From the NCBI GenBank assembly GCA_037046735.1, contig JBAOHC010000029.1, forward strand, positions 124,001-188,000: a DNA stretch of 64,000 nucleotides. The letters are read 5' to 3'. Each line of letters begins with the position of its first letter. Position 1 is the first letter of the stretch. Positions 57,680 through 64,000 of this stretch are shown one piece after another. The stretch comes from JADKAV01 sp037046735 (lineage in GTDB: Bacteria > Actinomycetota > Actinomycetes > S36-B12 > UBA10799). Made by a program: the position numbers and the translations under genes. The notes under the pieces were generated by a model. It made no database searches. It was not told where the DNA came from and saw only the letters and a program-made list of their open reading frames with translations.

Positions 57680-58618
57680 ATGAACGACCCACGTCACGTG
57701 CCCGTGGCACTGGCGCGTGTGCTGGACCTGCTCGAACCCGTACTGACCAAGGAAGCCGTGATTGTGGATGCAACGACAGGCCTCGGCGGCCACACCGCCG
57801 CTGTGCTCGATCGCTTCCCGCAGGCATCCGCGGTCGGTCTCGATCGCGACCCGCACGCCGTCGTTGCGGCACGCGAGAACCTGCAGGCGTTTCCGGGTAG
57901 GGCCGCTGTGCATCATGCCCGGTACGACCAGATGGGGGAGGTCCTCGATGACCTGCACATCCCCAAGGTCGATGCCGTGCTGTTCGACCTCGGGGTGTCC
58001 AGCATGCAGATCGACGACGCGTCGCGCGGCTTCTCCTACATGCGCTCGGCAACCCTGGACATGCGAATGGATACCACCGCATCCTTGACCGCCGAAGAAG
58101 TCGTCAACGAGTACGCGCAGTCGGAGTTGGCGCGCATCCTGTGGGAGTACGGCCAGGAGCGGTTCGCCCGCCGGATCGCGCGTGAGATCGTCAACCGGCG
58201 CCCCTTGCGCACCAGCGATGACTTGGTCGCGGCCGTCGACGCGGCCATTCCCATGGCGGCGCGCCGCAAGGGCCATCCAGCCAAGCGCACATTTCAAGCG
58301 ATCCGGATCGAGGTCAATGCGGAGTTGCTGAGTCTGCATGACGCCATCCCGGTCGCGCTCGACCGCCTACGCCCTGGCGGGCGCTTCATCGCTCTGAGTT
58401 ACCACTCGCTGGAGGATAAAATGATCAAACGTGCCCTCCGGCAGGGCTCCGAATCGACGGCTCCACCGGATCTTCCCGTGGTTCCGGCCGACTCGCTGCC
58501 ATGGCTTCGCCTCCTAACTCGCGGTTCGGAGGTAGCGTCGGAGGAAGAAATCGCAGCAAATCCCCGGGCACGCTCAGTCCGGATACGTGCTGCCGAGAAG
58601 GTGCGGGAGGCATCATGA
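57680..58618 (+). CDS. rsmH: 16S rRNA m4C1402 methyltransferase
   Basis: 312 aa, AdoMet-dependent. Motif I in VDATTGLGGHTAAVL, then DLGVSSMQIDDASRGFSY and RPGGRFIALSYHSLEDKMIK. Methylates N4 of C1402 in 16S rRNA. ATG at 57680 is preceded by AAGGAC; the 147-bp gap after mraZ contains no other frame. Downstream ftsL overlaps the stop by ATGA. Confidence 0.97.
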   Translation: MNDPRHVPVALARVLDLLEPVLTKEAVIVDATTGLGGHTAAVLDRFPQASAVGLDRDPHAVVAARENLQAFPGRAAVHHARYDQMGEVLDDLHIPKVDAVLFDLGVSSMQIDDASRGFSYMRSATLDMRMDTTASLTAEEVVNEYAQSELARILWEYGQERFARRIAREIVNRRPLRTSDDLVAAVDAAIPMAARRKGHPAKRTFQAIRIEVNAELLSLHDAIPVALDRLRPGGRFIALSYHSLEDKMIKRALRQGSESTAPPDLPVVPADSLPWLRLLTRGSEVASEEEIAANPRARSVRIRAAEKVREAS

Positions 58619-59211
58619 CGGCTGTACCCCACGCGGGTTCGCGCCGCACGGTCCTCCGCCGAACAGCCCCCGTGGTCCACAGCACGCGCACCGGGGTGAT
58701 GAGCAATGGCATGTTCGCCATGGCCGCCCTGGCTGTGATGAGCATCGGTCTGCTGTCTCTGCTGGTGCTCAACACGGCCTTGGCGAAGGGCAGTTTCCGT
58801 GCCCACGAACTCCGCGTGCAGAAGGCCGATCTCGCTCAGCAGGAGCAATTGTTGCGGACCCAGATCGAGAACGCTTCATCGCCGGTGACTCTGTATCGTC
58901 GTGCCACCGACCTCGGCATGGTGGAGTCGGTGACCCCGGCGTTCATCCGCCTGGCAGACGGCAAGATCCTGGGCGTCCCATACGCCGCGGGAACCACGAT
59001 GGACCCGGTCACTGGGCAGCCGATCGCCGGTGACACCCCCACCGATCCCGCAGCCGCCACCGATGGCACCGACCCGGCCGCCACACCGGCCCCCACGGCG
59101 CAGGCGCCGACTGTCGCACCGACAACTGACCCGGAAAGCGCCGCCTCACCCGGCGTGGCAACCGAGCCTGGAACCGATACTGAGCAACCCTTGGGTATAA
59201 CCGGTCGCTAG
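58615..59211 (+). CDS. ftsL: Cell division protein FtsL
   Basis: 198 aa bitopic membrane protein. One helix (about 39-62: MFAMAALAVMSIGLLSLLVL) is followed by a leucine/glutamine-rich coiled coil (HELRVQKADLAQQEQLL) and RRATDLGMVE. Part of the FtsQLB divisome sub-complex activating septal synthesis. The last ~75 residues are a Pro/Ala/Thr tail (APTAQAPTVAPTT), longer than in model bacteria but usual in actinobacteria. Identity rests on layout and its position between rsmH and ftsI. Confidence 0.9.
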   Translation: MTAVPHAGSRRTVLRRTAPVVHSTRTGVMSNGMFAMAALAVMSIGLLSLLVLNTALAKGSFRAHELRVQKADLAQQEQLLRTQIENASSPVTLYRRATDLGMVESVTPAFIRLADGKILGVPYAAGTTMDPVTGQPIAGDTPTDPAAATDGTDPAATPAPTAQAPTVAPTTDPESAASPGVATEPGTDTEQPLGITGR

Positions 59212-59248
59212 GTAAGCGCCAGCACCCCAGACGAACAGGACATGCGAA

Positions 59249-61051
59249 GTGAGTACGTCGACCCGCCCGCCCTCCAGGTCGAGTCTGGTGTTCCATACCG
59301 CAGAGGGCGAACCACGCACCTATGCGCGGGCTGACTCCGCGCGTCGCCTGCGTCTGCTCTCAATCGGCCTGGCCTTCGTGCTGAGCATCTTCGCCGCCCG
59401 GCTCGTCGATCTGCAATTGCTGAACCGGGAACCTCGGGCCGAGGCGGCTGTGGCCAACCGGACCGCCGTGGTCACACTGCCTGCCAAACGCGGCACCATC
59501 TACGACGCGAAGATGAATATCCTGGCCGAGTCGGTCGAGGCGGTCGACGTCACGGCTGATCCCCGGCAGGTGAAGGACCGGGAGGCCACGGCGGATTATC
59601 TGGCCCCCATCCTGAACATCCCTCGCGAACAGATCGTGGCGTCGCTGACCAGCGACAAACACTTCGTGTACATCGCCAAGCAGGTCTCGCCGGAGACCTG
59701 GGACGCAGTCAGCTCACTGGACCTGGTGGGCATCTTCGGGCAGAAGACCACCAAGCGCTACTACCCAGGCGGCGAGCTCGGGGCCAACATCATCGGCTAC
59801 GTGCAGGCCGACGGTGTCGCTGGCGCCGGGCTGGAATATGGCCTGGACACCGAATTGCGGGGCACCGACGGCCAGAAGATCTTCGAGAGCGGGATCGGTG
59901 GTCGGCAGATCCCCACGGGGTCCGAGCGCGAGCGGGAGCCGGTATCGGGGACCAGCGTGCAGTTGACGATCGACCGGGATCTGCAGTGGGTCGCCCAGCA
60001 GGCCCTCGAGTCGCGGGTCAAGGAGGTGCAGGCTGACAGCGGGACGGTGGTGGCCATGGACCCCCGCACCGGCGAGATCAAGGCGCTGGCCTCAGTGCCC
60101 ACCATGAACCCCAACTTCCCCGCTGCAGCCAGTGACGCGAACCGGAACAACCGGGCGGTGACCGAGGTGTTTGAGCCGGGCTCGACCAGCAAAGTCATGA
60201 CCATGGCGGCGGTCCTTGACCAGCAAGCGGCGACCCCGCGCACGGTTTTCACCGTTCCTTACACCATTCAGCGCGGCGGCAGCACGTTCCGCGATCATGA
60301 CGGCCACCCGACGTACCGGCTCACGCTGGCGGGGATCCTGGCGAAGTCCATGAACACGGGCACGATCGAGGCTGCGGAGTTGATCGGTGGCGAGAAACTG
60401 TATGAATACGTCAAGAAGTTCGGTGTGGGTGAACCGACCGGCCTGAACTTCCCAGGGGAGTCCGACGGCTATGTGCCGCCGCCATCCGAATGGTCGCCGA
60501 CGTCCTTCCCGACGATCGCCTTCGGCCAGGGCTTGTCCGTCAACGCCATTCAGGTGGCCAGTGTCTTCGCCACTGTGGCCAATGGCGGGGTCCGGATCCC
60601 GGCGACCCTGGTGAAGTCATACATCAGTCCGGACGGCGAAGTGCAGCCTGCGCAGACGCCCGCCGGCACCCGGGTGGTCAGCGAGGAGGCCGCCGACCAG
60701 ACGATGCGAATGATGGAGCAGGTGGTCGGCGCGGAAGGTACCGCCCAGATGGCTGCCATCGATGGGTACCGGGTCGCTGGCAAGACAGGTACTGCCTACC
60801 GGATCAACGACGACTGTGGTTGCTACGACAACTCCGTGACGGCCTCGTTCATCGGGGTGGCGCCCGCCGACGATCCCGCACTGGTCGTCGCGGTCATCGT
60901 GCACAATCCGAAGCTGTCCCGCTACGGCGGGCTCACCGGTGGGCCGGTCTTCCGTGAGGTGATGGTGCACGGTCTGCAGCAGATGAATGTGCCTCCCAGC
61001 GGGAAGAAGTCCCCGGAGATGCCGATCTACGAAACCGATCTGAAGAAATGA
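59249..61051 (+). CDS. ftsI: Septal peptidoglycan transpeptidase FtsI (class B PBP)
   Basis: 600 aa. N-terminal membrane helix (about 29-50), dimerisation domain (KRGTIYDAKMNILAES), and a transpeptidase with acyl-enzyme Ser312 in EPGSTSKVM (SxxK), SMN (SxN) and GKTGTAYR (KTG). Cross-links septal peptidoglycan with 4-3 bonds. GTG at 59249 is taken as start. There is no PASTA domain at the C terminus. murE starts inside the stop codon (ATGA). Confidence 0.96.
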   Translation: MSTSTRPPSRSSLVFHTAEGEPRTYARADSARRLRLLSIGLAFVLSIFAARLVDLQLLNREPRAEAAVANRTAVVTLPAKRGTIYDAKMNILAESVEAVDVTADPRQVKDREATADYLAPILNIPREQIVASLTSDKHFVYIAKQVSPETWDAVSSLDLVGIFGQKTTKRYYPGGELGANIIGYVQADGVAGAGLEYGLDTELRGTDGQKIFESGIGGRQIPTGSEREREPVSGTSVQLTIDRDLQWVAQQALESRVKEVQADSGTVVAMDPRTGEIKALASVPTMNPNFPAAASDANRNNRAVTEVFEPGSTSKVMTMAAVLDQQAATPRTVFTVPYTIQRGGSTFRDHDGHPTYRLTLAGILAKSMNTGTIEAAELIGGEKLYEYVKKFGVGEPTGLNFPGESDGYVPPPSEWSPTSFPTIAFGQGLSVNAIQVASVFATVANGGVRIPATLVKSYISPDGEVQPAQTPAGTRVVSEEAADQTMRMMEQVVGAEGTAQMAAIDGYRVAGKTGTAYRINDDCGCYDNSVTASFIGVAPADDPALVVAVIVHNPKLSRYGGLTGGPVFREVMVHGLQQMNVPPSGKKSPEMPIYETDLKK

Positions 61052-62547
61052 CGGCGGGCGTGGCCGACAGCGCGTTCATCAGGAAACCGGCCACCCCTGC
61101 CAGAATTGCGGATCTGTGCCGGATGCTGAACGCGCCGCCGCTGCCGGGCACCGTGACTGGCGTCACCCTGAGTTCGTCCGCGGTGCTGCCGGGCGATCTG
61201 TACGCGGCTCTGCCGGGTGCGCGCACCCATGGCGCCCACTACGCCGGTGATGCGTGCCAGCGGGGGGCGGCGGCGATCCTCACCGACCCAGCCGGGGCCG
61301 CGCTGCTGCCTGAGGCTGGCGTGCCGGTGATCGTCGTTGCGGATCCCCGTGGGGTGTTGGGAGTGGTGGCAGCCACGATCTACGGCCATCCCGGCGCGAA
61401 CCTGCGGACCCTGGCTGTGACCGGCACCAACGGCAAGACCACCGTCACCTACATGCTGCGTGCTGCGTTACGGGCTCTCGGTGTCGCCACCGGCATGATC
61501 GGCACGACGGGCACCTGGGTGGGATCCACGCTCGTGCCAACGGTGCGCACCACCCCTGAGGCCCCCGACGTCCAGGCGCTCATGGCCATGATGGTCGACG
61601 AGGGCGTGCAGGCGCTGGCGATGGAGGTGTCCAGCCACGCTCTGGTCCTGGGCAGGGTCGACGGGTTCGCCTTCGACGTCGCCGCGTTCACCAACCTCAG
61701 CCCGGATCATCTGGACTTCCACGAGACCATGCAGGAGTACTTCGCGGCGAAGGCTTCCCTGTTCACCGACGAGCACGCCCGGGCCGCCATCATCAACACC
61801 GACGACGCGTGGGGCCGCCGCCTGGCAACACAGGTCAGGTTGCCCAGTTACACCTACAGCCTGTCCGGATCCGCGGACCTCATGGCCCGGGATGTGCGGT
61901 GCCGGGCCAGCGGATCCGAGTTCACTGTCGCCAGCGGTGATGTCGAACTCCCGGCCCGGATCGGCGCCCCAGGGATGTTCAACGTGGCCAATGCACTGGG
62001 CGCGTTGGGGATGCTGCAGGCGACTGGCGTACCGCTGGCAGAGGCGGCCCAAGCGCTGACGGCCTTCGACGGTGTGCCCGGGCGCATGCAGGTGGTCCCG
62101 GGTGACATCGCTGTGATCGTGGATTATGCACATACCCCGGATGCGGTGCGGGGGGCACTGGACTCTGTGCGGCCCCTGACACAGGGCAGAATCTGGTGTG
62201 TGTTGGGATGCGGTGGAGATCGAGACGTTGCCAAGCGACCGGACATGGGCCGGATCGCGGCCGAACGCAGCGACGAACTCGTGGTGACCGATGACAACCC
62301 TCGATCCGAGGTGCCCGCGGCCATCCGGGCTGCCGTACTTGCAGGCGCGAATACCGTGCCAGGGGCACGAGTACGGGAGATCGGCGACCGCGGCGAGGCC
62401 ATCACGACCGCCATTGCGGGTGCCCAGCCCGGCGACACTGTGATGATTCTGGGAAAGGGCCATGAGACCGGTCAGGAGATTCAGGGTGTGAATCACCCCT
62501 TCGACGATCGGGTGGCCGCCCAGCAGGCATTGGAGGCACGCCGGTGA
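61048..62547 (+). CDS. murE: UDP-MurNAc-tripeptide synthetase (meso-DAP adding)
   Basis: 499 aa, Mur ligase. P-loop VTGTNGKTTVTYML and carbamylated-Lys region in FHETMQEYFAAKASLF. The substrate-specificity motif reads DNPRSE, the form associated with meso-diaminopimelate instead of L-lysine (DDNPR as in E. coli). This supports mDAP peptidoglycan. Overlaps ftsI and murF by 4 bp on each side. Confidence 0.97.
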   Translation: MTAGVADSAFIRKPATPARIADLCRMLNAPPLPGTVTGVTLSSSAVLPGDLYAALPGARTHGAHYAGDACQRGAAAILTDPAGAALLPEAGVPVIVVADPRGVLGVVAATIYGHPGANLRTLAVTGTNGKTTVTYMLRAALRALGVATGMIGTTGTWVGSTLVPTVRTTPEAPDVQALMAMMVDEGVQALAMEVSSHALVLGRVDGFAFDVAAFTNLSPDHLDFHETMQEYFAAKASLFTDEHARAAIINTDDAWGRRLATQVRLPSYTYSLSGSADLMARDVRCRASGSEFTVASGDVELPARIGAPGMFNVANALGALGMLQATGVPLAEAAQALTAFDGVPGRMQVVPGDIAVIVDYAHTPDAVRGALDSVRPLTQGRIWCVLGCGGDRDVAKRPDMGRIAAERSDELVVTDDNPRSEVPAAIRAAVLAGANTVPGARVREIGDRGEAITTAIAGAQPGDTVMILGKGHETGQEIQGVNHPFDDRVAAQQALEARR

Positions 62548-63920
62548 TAGCGATGACCCTCGGTGAGGTCGCCAGCGCCCTGCGGAGTTCCCTGGTCTGC
62601 GGCGATCCGCAGGCGGTGATTGACGCGGTTGTCGTCGACTCCCGACAGGCGTCGGCCGGTTGCCTGTTCCTGGCTGTGGTGGGTGAGACCCATGACGGCC
62701 ACGACTACGTGGAGCAGGCATTGGCCGCCGGTGCCGCGGCCGCCCTTGTCAGCCGCGCCGTTGCTGGTCCGCACATCCTGGTCGATGACACGGTGGTGGC
62801 CGCGGGTGCTCTGGCCAGGCACCTCATCGATGGCCACCAGCAGTTGCAGGTCGTCGCCTTGACCGGCTCCTCGGGCAAGACCAGTACGAAGGACATGCTG
62901 CGAGTGATGCTTGCGGCGTTCGCGCCGACCGTGGCTCCACAGGGCTCCTTCAACAACGAACTCGGCCTGCCGCGCACCGTCTTCGAGGTCACCGAGCAGA
63001 CCCGCTACCTGGTCGCGGAGATGGGTGCCCGCGGTGCCGGACATATCGCTTACCTGTGTGGCATCGCGCCACCGGACGTATCACTGTTTCTCAACGTGGG
63101 TCACGCGCACCTGTCCGAGTTCGGTACCCAGGAGGGGATCGCGTCGGCGAAGGGGGAGATTCTGTCCGCGCTCGGGCCGGCGGGTGTCGCGGTGCTCAAT
63201 GCGGACGACTCCCGGGTGATGGGGCAGGCCGCGAGGGCGCCGGGCCGGATCGTGACATTCGGGCAGGCTGCGGGAGCCGACGTGCGGATCACCGACCTAT
63301 CGCTGGAGGCTGGAAAACCCGTGGTGACACTGCGCCACGGCGAGGACGTGGCCGTCGTCCGGCTCGGTGTGCACGGCGAGCATCAGGCGTTGAACCTGGC
63401 GGCCGCCGTGGCCACTGCAGTTGCCCTCGACCTGGATTTTCGCGCAGCGACGCAAGCCCTCGACGGGGTGCGCCTCGACAGCCGCTGGCGCATGGAGGTC
63501 GACATGACCGCCGACGGTGTCACCGTCATCAACGACGCCTACAACGCCAACCCGGAGTCGACCGCCGCAGGTCTGCGAGCGCTGGCGGAAATGGGCCGCG
63601 GTGCCACGACGTGGGCGGTGCTCGGCGAGATGCGCGAACTCGGGGACGCGGCCCTGACCGAGCATGATGCCATCGGCCGACTCTGCGTGCGGTTGAACAT
63701 CTCCCGGCTGATCGCGGTCGGAGACGGTGCCCGGCCCATCCACATGGGGGCGGCCCACGAGGGCTCGTGGGGCAGGGAGTCGGTGTTCGTGCCCGATGTC
63801 GCGGGCGCCATCGCGCTGTTGCAGGCAGAGGTGGCACCGGGCGACTTCGTCCTGGTCAAAGCGTCACGGGCTGTGGGGCTCGAACTGGTGGCGCAGGCAC
63901 TGCTGGGGGAGACCTCGTGA
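62544..63920 (+). CDS. murF: UDP-MurNAc-tripeptide:D-Ala-D-Ala ligase
   Basis: 458 aa, Mur ligase adding D-Ala-D-Ala to the nucleotide tripeptide. P-loop VVALTGSSGKTSTKDML, FNNELGLPRTVFE and INDAYNANPES are diagnostic. GTG start overlapping murE stop (GTGA). The presence of MurF and a VanX-like D-Ala-D-Ala dipeptidase in the same window is worth noting, since they act on the same substrate in opposite ways. Confidence 0.97.
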   Translation: MIAMTLGEVASALRSSLVCGDPQAVIDAVVVDSRQASAGCLFLAVVGETHDGHDYVEQALAAGAAAALVSRAVAGPHILVDDTVVAAGALARHLIDGHQQLQVVALTGSSGKTSTKDMLRVMLAAFAPTVAPQGSFNNELGLPRTVFEVTEQTRYLVAEMGARGAGHIAYLCGIAPPDVSLFLNVGHAHLSEFGTQEGIASAKGEILSALGPAGVAVLNADDSRVMGQAARAPGRIVTFGQAAGADVRITDLSLEAGKPVVTLRHGEDVAVVRLGVHGEHQALNLAAAVATAVALDLDFRAATQALDGVRLDSRWRMEVDMTADGVTVINDAYNANPESTAAGLRALAEMGRGATTWAVLGEMRELGDAALTEHDAIGRLCVRLNISRLIAVGDGARPIHMGAAHEGSWGRESVFVPDVAGAIALLQAEVAPGDFVLVKASRAVGLELVAQALLGETS

Positions 63921-64000
63921 AACTGGTGGTCATCGCCGGCCTGGTGGCCCTTATCATCACGCTGTTCGGCACCCGGTTGCTGATCCGGTTCCTGATGCGG
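63917..64000 (+). CDS. mraY: Phospho-MurNAc-pentapeptide transferase MraY (partial, 5' end)
   Basis: The first 28 codons only: MKLVVIAGLVALIITLFGTR and on, the first membrane helix of MraY. GTG start overlapping the murF stop (GTGA). Position after murF in the dcw order supports the call. Rest of the gene lies beyond the window. Confidence 0.85.
   Translation, partial: MKLVVIAGLVALIITLFGTRLLIRFLMR

Noticed and set aside
1..64000. tRNA and rRNA genes
   Set aside because: Intergenic gaps were read for cloverleaf-like patterns and conserved rRNA segments; none were found. A covariance search was not possible here.

Overview
The window comes from a GC-rich actinomycete (Actinomycetota). The evidence is gene content: a ctaE-qcrC-qcrA-qcrB respiratory block with a di-haem QcrC, a PASTA-domain Ser/Thr kinase, PimB'/GT87/MptB-type mannosyltransferases, DUF3040, SAV_6107-HEPN and DUF6504 proteins, class II DAHP synthase, and a dcw cluster whose MurE carries the DNPR (meso-diaminopimelate) motif. 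GTG starts, 4-bp ATGA/GTGA gene overlaps and apparently leaderless promoters (TAnnnT 6-7 nt before the start codon) recur throughout. From general knowledge, the order resembles the qcr-to-dcw stretch of Streptomyces-type chromosomes, with a carotenoid island and a DNA-repair cassette added. I cannot name the genus from sequence alone. No rRNA, tRNA, CRISPR array or prophage was seen.

Layout. 0-5.4 kb: an L,D-transpeptidase lipoprotein, a coupled pair of secreted/lipoprotein genes of unknown function, and a hexapeptide-repeat acetyltransferase. 5.7-9.9 kb: cytochrome bc1 and oxidase subunit III. 10.1-18.5 kb: a degenerate receiver protein, trpD, a DEDD exonuclease/GIY-YIG fusion, a CaiB-type CoA transferase/racemase, two small Cys-rich proteins, an NlpC/P60 protein whose catalytic Cys is Ser, PimB' and a GT87 enzyme. 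18.5-30 kb: a two-component system, an acyl-CoA synthetase with an intact IS5-type insertion sequence just upstream, two SRPBCC proteins, a ROK glucokinase, a LOR/SDH-family enzyme, an acyltransferase and DAHP synthase. 30-45.6 kb: the PASTA kinase, then carotenoid genes (crtYc-crtYd, crtB, crtI-crtE, a second desaturase, and a ybaK-crtA-cruF-glycosyltransferase operon) interleaved with mptB, a haem-degrading monooxygenase, metF, a CDP-alcohol phosphatidyltransferase and a VanX-like dipeptidase. 45.7-46.2 kb: an array of six palindromic repeats. 46-50 kb: a secreted FN3 phosphoesterase and a GH2 glycosidase. 50.2-56 kb: an SOS-type mutagenesis operon (LexA box, DUF6504, HEPN, DnaE2, DinB). 56-64 kb: DUF3040, then mraZ-rsmH-ftsL-ftsI-murE-murF-mraY (mraY runs off the end).

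How the genes fit together. The carotenoid genes read as one C40 route: CrtE, CrtB and CrtI make lycopene; CrtYc/CrtYd cyclise one end; CruF hydrates, a CrtD-like desaturase unsaturates, CrtA oxidises and a CruG-like GT2 glycosylates the open end. This would give a myxol-like monocyclic carotenoid glycoside. The mutagenesis operon has a perfect LexA palindrome. The dcw operon is preceded by five TGG triplets at exact 10-bp spacing, a likely MraZ operator.

The most unusual non-coding structures are a dispersed palindromic repeat family (six tandem copies plus two solitary ones, all in intergenic gaps next to gene ends), a 142-bp inverted-repeat element at 20.5 kb, and the IS5 copy with its CTAA target duplication. 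I found no clearly new defence or mobile system. The best candidates for new biology are the repeat family, the CrtA/CruF/GT2 carotenoid branch and the Cys-to-Ser NlpC/P60 protein.
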